Below, in pieces: positions 1 through 10,740 of a stretch of DNA of 64,000 bases. A model generated the notes under the pieces. The model searched no databases. It saw nothing but the letters and a program-made list of their open reading frames with translations, and was not told the origin of the DNA. The stretch is from positions 434,001 to 498,000 of the forward strand of contig KN834763.1 in the NCBI GenBank assembly GCA_000827265.1. Reading direction: 5' to 3'. The stretch comes from Collybiopsis luxurians FD-317 M1. Taxonomy: Eukaryota > Basidiomycota > Agaricomycetes > Agaricales > Omphalotaceae. The translations under genes and the position numbers were made by a program. Each line of letters starts with the position of its first letter. The first letter of the stretch is position 1.

Positions 1-315
1 GCGTTACATATCGAGAGCAAATTTGGAAGACGAAACCCAGTTTTTGAATGAGTGGTTGCAACGCAGTCCTTTGCACTCCGGTTTGACAACAAAGAAAAAA
101 AAAAATCAAAAAGAAAACAAATAGCATTCCTTAGATCAACTTGTTAGATCGGACGTCAGTACCATCGCTACATTTTGCGATGGTAACACATAGATCCGCA
201 ACATCAAGGCCGGTTCTAATACCAGCATGACGACAAAACCCAGCTTGACTAGGAATCAACGATCAGGACTGCACCTCATCGACCAGTTATGCCGAGCTCA
301 CCTTTACAACACATC
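1..315. other. 3' flank, no gene seen
   Basis: This stretch lies downstream of the stop codon of the minus-strand RD-rich gene. It has an A-rich run near 95-120 and no open frame with codon structure on either strand. It probably holds the 3' untranslated region of that gene and a terminator area. I see no promoter or RNA gene in it. Confidence 0.5.
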
Positions 316-3300
316 CTAGCGTGGCAAAGGCGGAGGAGGCATATACCTCCTCTCTTCATCCCGGGGATCTCTAAAATCTCTCGGATCTCTGATGTCTCTT
401 GGGTCCCTGATATCTCTAGGATCTCTCATGTCCCTCACATCACGAATATCCCTCACGTCTCGGGGATCTCTTACATCTCTCAAATCTCTTGAATAACCAC
501 TGCCATAGGCAGGGCCAGCAGACCTCGGAGGAGGAGATCTTGACCGTTCGTAGTTTGCGGGAGGATAATCCCTTGCAGATGGTGACGGGTAGTATGCATC
601 TCTGGGATCACGAGAATCTCGTGCGACGGAGGCTAGAGGGGGCGGGTGCGATGAATGGGAAGAATGAAGGGGAGGAGGGTAGTCTGTTGGCCTTCGGGTG
701 GAAGAGGCGGAGCTGCTGTAAGACGCGGGATGTTGTGAGTAGTTCACAGAAGACGAAGGACCAGAGGACGGAGGAGGAGGGTATAAATCATCCGGTCGAG
801 CTCTTTTGACCGGAGGAGGCCTATCCCGATCCCTATCATCAACTCGACGAAGACTAGGACTCGGACTTGGACTGCGGGGACGAACACGACTGTAAACCTG
901 AGAAGCCATGACAGAAGAAGAGACGGGGCCGGAGGGAGCGTACCGAGTATCTCGATAAGAACGATCACGGTCATCTGCAGATATAGTTATAGGTATTCCT
1001 CCCCCTGCACGAGGTGGAGTTGGAGTTGCAGCTGCAGAAGAGGAAGACAATCGCCTTTCGTGGTCTGCACGGGAAACTAGAGACCGAGGGTCTCTGTCGT
1101 ATGATGACGGAGGTGGAGGATATACAGAGCCTGAAGTTAGAGGGGTTCTTGAAGAAGCCGACGAAGCAGATGGTCTGTAATATGAATCATCCTCTGGCCA
1201 GTCTCGTCTTCGGTCGTCGCTGACAACCCTCCGATGATCCCTGTCCCTGTCCACATAAGTTGTCGCATGGGTAGGAGGAGGCGAAGGGTACGTTCTCCGC
1301 CGTTCCCTTTCTGACGGTGTTGGGGAAGGATATCGACCATATCGAGGTTCAACGTCGACCGGATGTGAATCCCGCCGTGCATCCCGATCACGGTCCTCTC
1401 TGGCAACTGACGGGGCATGGTTGTAGTTCTTCGGTACAACAGAAGGTGCAGTTGAACCTCCAGTACTGGAAGCCGATGTTGTAACAGCAGTGGCGGAGGC
1501 AGGAGGAGGTGCAATGGAAGATGGCGTCACTGAAGAGGAAGTAGACTCTGAAGGGACTTTTGCGGAACTGACAAGAGCCGTATTTGTACTGCTGGGCGCA
1601 GCTGAATGGAGGGCCGTTGCCGAATTTGAAGGACCCAGCCTCTCTTCCAAAGACAACCTCGACGAAGTACCTTGGGATCCATCAACGGGTGGATGACTTA
1701 ATCGTTCTTGAAGCGAGGGGGGACGACCATTCGGTCCAGTACCACTGATTCGTTCTTCAAGTTTGGAGGCAGGCCTCATATCCCTATCTCTGTAGTCTCG
1801 ATCGTGGTCTCTATCATCAACGACACTCACTGCCCTGCTGGGTCTTTCATCTATATCTCTAGGGTGGGCAGAAGTTGACGCTGTCTGCTTCTCTCGCTGC
1901 CTTGCCTCTCGTTCGGCGGCAGCAGCAGCAGCTACAGGAGATTCACCAATTGCCTGTCGATTTTCGTTGTAACGGGAAGTATGAATAGATGAGCGATGGT
2001 GGCCTACAGGGACAGGCGGTGCAGAGAGTTGTGCCGGATACGAGGAAGGATGGCGAGGGTCGTCATATGTAGGTCTGTAGCGATCATCGGAACGGTGAGA
2101 TGACGACGAGGATGAGGCACTGTACGATGAAGTTGGTGGTGGAGGCGGTACACGTTCATAGCGATCTCGGTCGTCTACTGTTCGAGAAGGAGCCGAGTTT
2201 GGGTAAAAACGATCACGTTCAGTTGCAGGTGGTAGAGGTGGCGGACGGCGATACTCGTCAACAGGAGGAGGAGGAGGAGGAGGAGGAGGGTACTCTTCCC
2301 TGCGGTAGCTTGCTTCATAGTGAGAAGATTCAGGTCTTCGTCTGTCTCTGTCCCTATCCTTTTCGTCTCTCACGTCTCGAATATCACGAATAGGGCCGTA
2401 ACGAATACTAGCATATTCGGCACCACTAGGTCCACGTCTTGAGTTGATGCTATGATTATGAGAGTCGGGTTCCCGACCGTCGCGAATGTCTTTGGAGTCT
2501 CTAGAATCCCTAGGGTCGCGAGAATCATAGTACTTGGCAGCATCCGCAGCAGACTGGGGAGTAGTAGGCGTCGGAGGAGGATAAGTCTCTCGTCCTAGTG
2601 GCCTTTCATCTTTGATACCATTGGCAGAAGATGCACCACCGGGTTTGGCAGGCAAACTCGAATTCGGATTGCTTGTAGAACCGTTTAGCATAGCGCCATC
2701 CATTATATTCTTGCTGCCGTTTTCTTTGCTTTCTTGTACAGAGACGATCTTGCTGGAGCTCTCGGAAGCAGCGGGTGTTGAGGACGACGCCTGAGAAGTA
2801 AGAAAGGGTGTAAAAATTAGATCTAGTTTTTTCTGTAAAAAAGCACAAACGGACCCGTTTGATCATTCTTTCATCATTTCCATTAGAGTTCAAGATTTCA
2901 CGCCCCAAAATTTGTTGAGCATGAGGTTCCGACTGAGTTACAGTGATGACTTGCTGCTCCACATTTCCATTGGGCCCAAGATACAAACTAGCGAGAGCCG
3001 CAGGCGCAGGCGTTGCACGAAAAAACTCGTGCTGTCCTTTTTTGATTCTTTCCTTGAGATTTTCGAGGATTTCAAGGTCATTTTTGCCGGGAGGAAGCAT
3101 CGGCTGGTGCTGGAGATGAGGATGAGAATTACCTCCTAAATAAGCCTGAGAGCCAGAGCCAGGCTGAGACGGAAGTTGAGTGTTGTTATTGGAATTCATT
3201 GGACCGACAAAACCGTTGTTGAAACCAAAGTTAGTAGTGAGCGGCATCACAAGAGGCTCGAATTGGTTGAAAGTTGCAGAAGAAGGAGTAGGAATACCAG

Positions 3301-3538
3301 GAGAGATAATTGGGATATTCTGAGGCTGATCTGGCTGCTCGTTGGGGAGGTTTCGATGGGCGGAAAAAAATTCAGAGTCGTCTTCGCCCTGGCCGGTCAA
3401 GGTGGTGACAGTTCTGTCTCTATGAATTCTCTTCCCGTTCCGACTGAGATGAGGGCGTTCACCACGAGGAGTTCTATTTTGCGGATTGAAATTATTGGGG
3501 GCGTGGTGGTAAGAAGTAAAGTTTTGTCTTGCTGACAT
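316..3538 (-). CDS. Disordered RD/proline-rich protein, unknown function
   Basis: Two exons (3538..2855 and 2790..316) join in phase 0 across a 64-nt GT-AG intron (2791..2854) and give about 1,052 residues. I do not recognise a folded domain. The N-terminal third is Asn/Gln/Pro-rich and has one compact helical segment (around LEILENLKERIKKGQHEFF). The rest is low complexity: RD/DR dipeptides, a run of nine prolines encoded by a GGA/TCC microsatellite near 2265-2290, and Ser/Pro tracts. The C-terminus ends in tandem RD-x triplets (RDVRDPRDIRD type). Such RD and RS-like composition is common in RNA-binding or splicing-associated proteins, but that is inference only. The start is the first in-frame ATG; an upstream in-frame TTG at 3589 was not used. 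The gene is divergent from the kinase at 4325. Confidence 0.8.
362..490 (-). repeat. Tandem 9-nt coding repeat (RD-x triplets)
   Basis: The end of the RD-rich gene is built from imperfect 9-nt units that read, on the minus strand, as RD followed by V, I, P, M or F. At least fourteen units follow one another before the final tail rich in proline. The third codon position varies, so the protein pattern is kept better than the DNA, which suggests selection on the RD pattern rather than a very recent expansion. Confidence 0.75.
2791..2854 (-). other. Intron of the RD-rich gene
   Basis: On the minus strand the intron begins GTCCGT and ends TTCTCAG. Removing it joins ...MIKR to ASSSTPAASES in frame. 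The frame upstream of 2791 would otherwise run into unrelated sequence, so this splice is needed to connect the N-terminal exon to the long ORF. Confidence 0.75.
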
Positions 3539-4324
3539 CTGTGGGCGACAAAATGTACTCTTATTTGCTCGATCAGTTTCCGCCCTCAACCTAAGCGCCG
3601 ATCTCAGAGCTCAGATACCCACTCTGATAGATATCCAGCGAATGACCTCCCCAGGAGTTTTTCTCAGATCGTACACTGTACAGGAAATGCAAGAACAGCG
3701 GCAGCGGAGAGTAGGAAAAGAAAAGAAGGTATATCAGTCACGCGGGGCAGGCAAGCCATCACACTACTGAGTAGAATTCTCTAGTTGGTACGAAATAATA
3801 TCGTTTGGGTATATGCATCTATGTACAGCTATTGGAAAGTAGTTGATTTGATGTTAAGGGCTATACAGCTTGTATGTGCTATGTACATTACATGTACCTT
3901 GATAGGAGTACAACCAGCGTTTCTCAGCCTAGGTGGACGATGTACGCTATAGTACAGTATAAATCACGTGACTATGTGATGAAATGGAACAGTAAAACGT
4001 CGCGACTGCTGCAGCATTTTGCATCCTTGGTTACTACTTCTCTTTCAGGTTGCCTGGAGAAGCAGTCTGCCATTTTTAAATAAACCGCCGTGCGGTCTCT
4101 CGCCATATTATATCCTGCTATCTTTGACTGGTACGTCCTACCTACACGTATTTCATTCTACCATACCATTTTTTTTTTCAATTCACTCAAGCCACTTCAG
4201 TCTTTAGTTTACTCCTTTGGCTCTCCCTGAAACATTTCTTCAGGTGTTCCTCTCAAATTGTACTTTCATCATTTCCCCCTTCCAAGGCTGTACCGGTCCT
4301 CAAAAATTCTTGGGAAAACTCGAC
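3539..4324. promoter_or_regulatory. Divergent promoter region, RD-rich gene / PKA-type kinase
   Basis: About 790 bp separate two divergent start codons. A TATAAA lies at 3958-3963 and an 8-bp palindrome TCACGTGA (E-box core CACGTG) follows at 3964-3971. A pyrimidine-rich tract at 4140-4280 precedes the kinase ATG and is typical of fungal transcription start regions. No ORF with codon bias is visible. Confidence 0.5.
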
Positions 4325-5927
4325 ATGGTTCCTTCCTACTTGGCTCTTCAGTCTGGCTCAATAACCGAGCAAACTCAGCCTCCCCACTCCCTCCCAGTCA
4401 GCAGACACCCTAGTTTCGACTCTTCAACTTATTCTGGCCCTGGCTCACGTCGCGAATCTCATTCCGTTCCAATGACCGTTGTTCCGGACGGCCCAATAAC
4501 ACCGCCAATGTCGCCAGGTCACAGCGAACATAATGATATTGCCATGGATGAGGTTGATATCGAAGACTTTGACATGAATGCCGAAGAAGTCCAAGGCAGA
4601 GCAACGAGTGATACCGGTGACATGGTTGATGCTCCAGGGGCAGTAATAGAGAACGCATCTCTGTCTCCGGCTCTTCCGTCTGCAATGCAGCCTCGCCGAT
4701 CAAGGGAAGCGATCGATATAAGTAGAGTCAGAGAGGCTCAGGCCTTGTCGCGTCCCATGGGAGGTCCTGAAGGACATCGTCCAGTAAGGCTACTGGAAGA
4801 CGAAAAGGTGCATCTCCAGAAAAAAGGCATCAAGCTGACCGATTTCGAGGTCAGAGGCACTTTGGGTACGTTTCATGAGGTCAATGGATCGATTCGTGCT
4901 AATCCCTCTCATAAAGGCACTGGAACTTTTGGTCGCGTCTTGCTAGTTCGTCACCGCAATTCGTCGAACGATTCCAGGACGCAGACTCATTATGCCTTGA
5001 AAGTACTTCGCAAAACTGAAATCGTCCGCCTCCGCCAGGTAGAGCATGTCAATGCTGAGCGTTACATTCTCTCCCGAGTTCATCATCCATTCATCGTTGA
5101 TCTGTTCGCTACGTTTCAAGATAGCTTGAATGTTTACATGCTCATGTCGTACGTACCGGGTGGAGAACTTTTCACCCATCTCCGACGAGCCCAGCGATTT
5201 ACTCCCGATGTCACGCGTTTTTATCTCGCGACCATCATTCTTGCCCTCAAGTATCTTCACTCCTACAACATCATCTATCGCGACCTCAAACCAGAGAATT
5301 TGCTCCTCGATTCTAGAGGTTACCTTCGGTTAACTGATTTTGGATTTGCAAAGATTGTAGATGACCGTACTTGGACGCTTTGCGGAACCCCAGAGTATCT
5401 TGCTCCAGAGATCATTCAGTCAGATGGGCATGGGAAAGCAGCCGACTGGTGGGCTTGCGGAGTGCTATGTTATGAGATGCTGGTTGGCTACCCGCCGTTC
5501 TACGACGAATCTCCGTATGGAATCTATGAAAAGATTCTTAACGGCCATATCCATTGGCCCAGAAGCATGGATCCCTTATCGAGGAGTTTAGTGCGAGCAT
5601 TTCTCAATCCTGACCGAACTCAGAGATTGGGAAATATGATAGGGGGGCCGCAGGATATTTTGGACCATCCTTGGTTCAGAGGGGTCGACTGGGACGCCCT
5701 CGAAAGGAAGGAAATCAATGTAAGCCTTGTTCGTAGTATCTGTGGTACACATCATCTCATCTTTCTTTCAGGCACCCATCATACCCCACACGTCCTCGGG
5801 CGATGATACAAGACATTTCCTTCACCTTCCCTTCCCGCCTGCGGAAGAGATTCCGGGGCTCATGAAAGAGGAGCCACCTTCCATTCCACGCTTTGACCCG
5901 GTCGCATACCAGTTCCTCGAGTTCTAG
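4325..5927 (+). CDS. PKA-type AGC serine/threonine kinase catalytic subunit
   Basis: Three exons give 499 residues. A 51-nt intron (4866..4916) sits inside the glycine loop and a 52-nt intron (5720..5771) sits before the C-tail. After splicing the loop reads GTLGTGTFGRV, followed by the ATP lysine (YALKVL), the catalytic loop YRDLKPENLL, DFGFAK, and the activation segment WTLCGTPEYLAPEI with its phosphorylatable threonine. The C-terminus ends FLEF, which fits the FxxF motif that folds back on the N-lobe in PKA. The first roughly 180 residues are a Ser/Pro and acidic extension. Both features point to cAMP-dependent kinase rather than S6K or PKC. The first intron is a multiple of three, so an unspliced reading stays open but destroys the glycine loop. 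The upstream TTG at 4217 is not a plausible start. No regulatory subunit gene lies nearby. Confidence 0.93.
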
Positions 5928-6596
5928 TTTTCCGCTTAGGAAACTTCCCGTTTCTTCGTTCTCTGTTGCATTTTTATCACTTACAGGCTGTCACAACCGT
6001 TGTATCCTTTGATCATTTATATACTTATATCTATTCAGGCTCTGTCCTCATTATGTGTGTCGATACTTTGTTACCCGCTCCTTCGTCTTTTATACCTTTA
6101 CAGTTGTCTCCGTTTTTTTCGGGATCCGACGCGGTCCCATGCTGTATCCTCTCAATTCTTTTCCTCTCTTGTCTGGCCATGAGCCCTCATCTATCTTTTG
6201 AGTATCGCTGTATTGTATTCTATCAATCGGGTACCCTCGCGTCAAAACTCCACACTCTTTGCATCGCTGTACCGTTTTTCTCTCCCTATACCTGCCGCCA
6301 TACCTCTCTATCTGTTTGCGTGTATAGTTTATCCTACCTTCAATATCTTACATATGGTATTGATATTTTGTGTAGCCCTTGGAAATATGCACATTCATTC
6401 CAAACAAGTTTTGCCTCTTGGTATAACTGCGTTTGTATCTGTGGTTTTTGCAAAGGATCACGTAGGTCTACCCTGGGAACTCGTCGGATACTCAATGCAT
6501 TCAAGTATCTGAAAAGATTGCCAAGATATACATACTCGAACTAACAGTCGAACGCTCATTCGGTAAGTTACAAATTTGTGTACACACTGTATATAA
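5928..6596. other. Convergent 3' region, no gene seen
   Basis: This gap lies between the stop codons of the kinase (+) and Argonaute (-). It is T-rich and open in several frames on the plus strand, but the translations (rich in Cys, Ser, Leu and Phe) look like translated untranslated region. No splice pattern or family motif was found. I read it as overlapping 3' untranslated regions, a place where convergent transcripts could pair. Confidence 0.5.
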
Positions 6597-9500
6597 TCAG
6601 AGGAAATACATAGCAGAAGACATCGCTCGGTTTACTTTCTTGAAATTCGTTTTCCATTCGTCCAGGACAAAGGTTTGACGGTCAGAGGAAACGGCGCTGG
6701 CGGTCTCTGAGAATGCCCCAGCGGAGCCTGGAGCGTAATGGAATCCACTGCGGGCGCAGGCGAGCTAAAGGTCATTCTGTTAGCATCAGTGTCACAGAGG
6801 AGGATAAAGGAAGCTCACATCGGCGTCTGAGGAATAGTGCAACATCACTGAGTGAGTAATTACCATTTAAAAGGTTGAAAAAGCATACAATAAACAGGAG
6901 CAGGTATGGAAACACTTCTCGTCGCTTTTGCGTAAACATGACACAGAGAGAAAGCAAGTTCTTGAATCCTGATATAAAGTTAGTCCATCGTTGCCTAAGA
7001 CGCAAAGATGGATGTACTTTTCGCAATTAGAATTGAAGATCTCATCGTGAATCACGGTATAATGACCGGAGCGGGAAGCTGACAGAAAGGAATGGATTAC
7101 TAGTTAAGTTTTGGGCGTTCTCGACCGTACGGCTACTTACTTCCTTGGATCGCAGCATGAGATTGCAAGTAAAAATCGGTAGTCGAAGGATGCGAAAGAT
7201 CTTGCTGATTGCTAACAAAGCCAGCGACGCAATTGCCTCTACCATCCCAAGCAGGGCTAGACGTGATGGAAGCATAATGAGTACCAAGTAGCATGGCGGA
7301 AATTTTCAGAACATACGAATTGGACTGAGGGAAGAAGGCAATATGATGCCTATCAAACCAGTATGTATCAGTAGCCATTCATCTTTGTAGAGTTGAACAC
7401 GCATCTACCTTTTACCGACTATGATGAATGTTAGTTTTGGCAGAGGATCTTTAATGCCCATTTCCTTCCACAAAGTATTGATTGCAACCTTGATGTCGTA
7501 AATCTCATGTTGAGCTACTTTATCGAATTCCCCTTCGCTAACTCCATCCCTGAAAAAGATAATTTGCTGTGGGGAGCCGTTCGAGCGGCCGAATCCCAGT
7601 ACAGCTTCGTAGACCATTTGATGCAAATCCTGAATAATCTCTAAGCGAGGAGGTTGGATGCTAACGGTCGCGTTATAATGTGTGGCGTATATGTCGTCGG
7701 ACCAAACAAGGCTTGCGGTTGACGGTTTGGCAATTCCCGGCCCAGGATGAGCCACGTCGGCGCCTTTCATGTAAAATAAATTAGCATCCAAAGCGTCAAG
7801 TCAATGGGGATCTCTTACCCATAATGATGAAACGTCCTCGGCTGCGTAATTCATTCATTGCAGCGGATTCCACGACAAAATTAAGACCTCTCAACCGCGC
7901 ATTGAGTCTGAGTTTGGTCAGGAACAAGCTATCTCGAGCGACTATTAATTCTTACTTGAGTGCAATGTTGTTGAAGTACTGATCGTTTGCCTTCCTGAGT
8001 TTGCCTTCCCGAAGACATTGCGTCAACACACCTGTAGTGGATATAACTGTCAGTTAGTTGTAAGAAAGCAGGAGGCAGTTATCACCATTTGTAATATCTC
8101 CCCAATGCTTGACTTTTTGTCGGACTTCAGCTGCGTTTTGTGGCAATATGACAACTAGCAAGGGTCGATTCGTCTTTTCAGTGTTTGGGAATTTGCTCCT
8201 CATCACGGTCATTGCGCGGTGTAGGGCCTTCAACAAATTGAGCAAATCTGGGGCTGATAGCACCGGCGTACTTACTTCCTCAGGAGCCTGCCCAGAACCT
8301 GATTCAATCGCACAAGGGTCGCTGACATCTGTACGTTATTGAGTCAGTCTAACAGAAGTAATTGATACCCAAATCAAGGACATACCCAGCCCTGGAACTT
8401 AAATCTCAGTCTTATGTAGAACGGGTAAATTGGAAATGACCCACCTAGCTTCGATGTGCAACTCTTGACCGAGCGTGCGACTATATCAAGCATGGCACCA
8501 GGTCTTTCGACAAAATTGACAATACCCCAGCATTTCATGGGCGAGGATTTGAAGAGAGAGCGGCTGACCACGTTCCAGCTACCATTGGTAGGAGTCTTAG
8601 ACGAGACATAATCAGTACTTGCATATTGCTCTACGCGTTGTCCACTTACAAGATCACCGTTCTCGAATCTCACTTTCGGGAGAGCCAATATCTGACCGCG
8701 AATCGTGATTGGGTTCGTGTCGATCTCCATTCCAGACTCGGCGATGAACTCTGATTCATGATAGTGACGAACCTGCACTTTTTTCAGCTTCGGAGCTGTG
8801 GAGATAGATTAAAAAACCTACAGGCGAGTCTGCAAAGTTATCAGAGCTGGCGTTTCCCGCTATCGCATTGAGTCGTTCCGTTGGATTTATGCATGCAAAT
8901 TTTACAGCGTCAGCGGTAAAGGAATCAGGCAGTCTCTGTTTGTAGAATTGTCCTTCCTGGACTGTACATATCTCCAAAGGAACCACGATTTCGCGGTCAG
9001 CATCTGGTTTCGAAAGGCGAACACCGACAATATTTGGATGAGCAAGCGATAAATTGTAGGCACTAGCTAGATATTCCTGTATTAACGATATTAATAAGAA
9101 TAAAAGAGATTTATAGAATTTGAATTCCGTACTTCGACCGTCATGTTGTTGCCATCTTTGCTAAAGCTATATCTGCCTGCATTTGGCACCAGTCCACGAA
9201 TCACCTTGATCACATTGGGAGTTGTCTTTGTCCTGATTCTGATGTTCTTGACGAATTTCTCCAGTTTATGGAACTGGATACTCCTTCTGTCAAGCATCAA
9301 CTCTCGCGTGTTCCGGAGCCCAAGATACTCCATGCACAACTCAAGCAGTGGGCCTGCTCTAATACTGTATTGAAGGTTGTCAGGAAGCGAACACGGTTCG
9401 ATAATAAGGAGTAAAAACCGACACTGCGGCCATAGTAGTATCAATATTGATCAGGACGTTGTCTCTTGTCGGTCGGACAGACCTGGAGAAGAAATCAGAA

Positions 9501-10522
9501 GTGTCCGACATTAGAGGAAAACCATACTACTGGAAAAATCCTCGCCAAAGTTCAATACCTGTAAGGTTTTTCTTCCCGACTTTTGAGAAAAATGCCTTTG
9601 CATTGTGTGGATATCTCCTGCAAATATTTCCATGCTCAGTGATTGACTTGAGAAATAAAGATCTAACTTGCTTATTGGGTTCTTGACGGATCAGAATATT
9701 TAGAAGGTTCAAGGCAGTAGCAGCTTCAGCATTGTTCACTACCGCCTGATTTTTGATCAACGCATGTAGATTCCTGTTATATTGGTCGAATTCAACGAAA
9801 GTGTTTCAAAGAGAAAATGAAGCTCACTTTGGGCGAATGGGGTCACTATTAGTAAGCTTGAGATTGACTCTGTAAACTCCAAGGCCTTCTTTCTGAGGCG
9901 GAGTGTTCGACCATCCGACCAAAAGCTGCAAATGCCAGAATCAGCAGGTGAACGAGAAACCCATTAGCATACACTGACAGCTAGATCTTGCTGTTGTCTC
10001 GATCCTAAAGGGTGAGAAGAGTAGACTAGGGCCTTTCCATCGTAGAGGGCCAGTGGTTTAAATATTTGGGGGGCGACAATTGTTTGTAGACGTTCGAACA
10101 ACTCTTGCCGGCGTGCAAAATTCTTTACTTCCGGATAGAATGCTAAGTATGCGGTAAGGAGATTCCGTCGCTGGATGAGGGTAAGCCAGATGCGCACCAA
10201 CTAGTGAGAAAATGCATCAGTAACCTGTTTCCCGAGTGATAACGCTGACAAAGACTTACTATCGTATAGCCAGTAGTCTTTTTCAGGTAACCTACAGACA
10301 ACTCAGCGACAATTCTCGATATCGACCATGATATGTTGACGCGAACTTTTTAATAGCAAAACAGTTTGTAACTACGGTCACATCGAGAGACTTTTCGCGA
10401 TTGACCATGGGAAGAGGTGGCCCACCGCCTCGTCCTCGTCCTCCTCCCCCGCGACCTCCACGAAAGCCGCCATGACTTTGCCCGTAACCTCCGCGGTCTC
10501 GATGGCCTGGATATGTACTCAT
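6597..10522 (-). CDS. Argonaute (eukaryotic AGO clade, QDE-2-like)
   Basis: My reconstruction has 23 exons and 907 residues, with a total divisible by three. In order: an RGG-rich N-terminus, ArgoN (PEVKNFARRQE...RLQTIVAPQIF), linker 1 (ELWRGFFQSVRP), PAZ (YLASAYNL...PLEICTVQEGQFYKQRLP), the Mid domain, and PIWI. The slicer tetrad is complete: D in GADVAHPGPG, E in MVYEAVLGF, D in FFRDGVSEGEF and H in TSRSGHYTVIHDE, matching the DEDH set of slicing Argonautes. The C-terminus is canonical (ADLACARSGFHY ... SAMYFL). It should bind small RNAs and cleave paired targets in RNAi or quelling. The gene is exceptionally exon-rich, with probable microexons of 3, 12 and 8 nt and one GC-AG intron, so automatic predictors are likely to break it. 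No Dicer or RdRP lies in the window. Confidence 0.95.
6819..6826 (-). other. 8-nt microexon of Argonaute
   Basis: Eight bases (ACGCCGAT) lie between a 62-nt intron (6827..6888) and a 54-nt intron (6765..6818), both with GT-AG borders. Including them gives PAPVYYADLACARSGFHY, the conserved C-terminal PIWI segment. Leaving them out shifts the frame, so the exon is required. Confidence 0.85.
8386..8397 (-). other. Probable 12-nt microexon of Argonaute
   Basis: Twelve bases sit between introns of 47 nt (8398..8444, GTGGGT...TTTAAG) and 57 nt (8329..8385, GTATGT...GTACAG). Both introns have the usual length for this window, whereas skipping the exon would need one 116-nt intron. Frame is kept either way; inclusion gives KLVPGLDVSDP and skipping gives KLDVSDP. 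Confidence 0.55.
9618..9671 (-). other. GC-AG intron in Argonaute
   Basis: The intron starts GCAAGT and ends TTTGCAG (54 nt). Removing it restores EPNKRYPHNAKAFF, the conserved stretch before linker 1. The nearest GT donor would give 50 nt and break the frame. Because 54 is a multiple of three, the unspliced frame stays open and inserts 18 extra residues, which could mislead annotation. Confidence 0.75.
10198..10200 (-). other. Possible 3-nt microexon of Argonaute
   Basis: A single TTG lies between two intron-like segments: 59 nt (10201..10259, GTAAGT...CACTAG, with CTGAT branch-like motif) and 55 nt (10143..10197, GTGCGC...TACTTAG). Inclusion gives YDIAFYPEVKN and skipping gives YDTFYPEVKN through one 117-nt intron. 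The paired normal intron lengths favour the microexon. RNA evidence is needed to decide. Confidence 0.45.
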
Positions 10523-10740
10523 TGCAGAGAAATTTGAGTTGGGTAATTTTGACGGCGAGCATTGGATGGCTTAAATATACGACAGACCTCGTGTTTCGAA
10601 ATCAAAAGTAGTCAGAAAAGCAGGAAATTCCTTGAGCTTGAAAATTCTCTGATTCACACTTTCGAGGCACATCTCCTATTCCCTGCAATCATATCAATGT
10701 GAACCAGTATATCACATCATTCACAGAAGAAGATTTGTAA
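10523..10740. promoter_or_regulatory. Argonaute upstream region
   Basis: About 220 bp lie between the Argonaute ATG and the stop codon of SSF1 on the same strand. The interval must hold the SSF1 3' end and the Argonaute promoter. I see no clear TATA box or CACGTG motif. Confidence 0.4.

Noticed and set aside
5966..6544. 192-codon open frame downstream of the kinase
   Set aside because: T-rich, strongly hydrophobic and Cys/Ser-rich translation with no family motif; all three plus frames are open at points here. It fits a 3' untranslated region.
10065..10200. Reading the Argonaute exon from 10200 as one piece (MVRIWLTLIQRRN...)
   Set aside because: The first 18 codons do not match ArgoN, and splicing at TACTTAG joins the conserved PEVKNFARRQE directly to the preceding exon.
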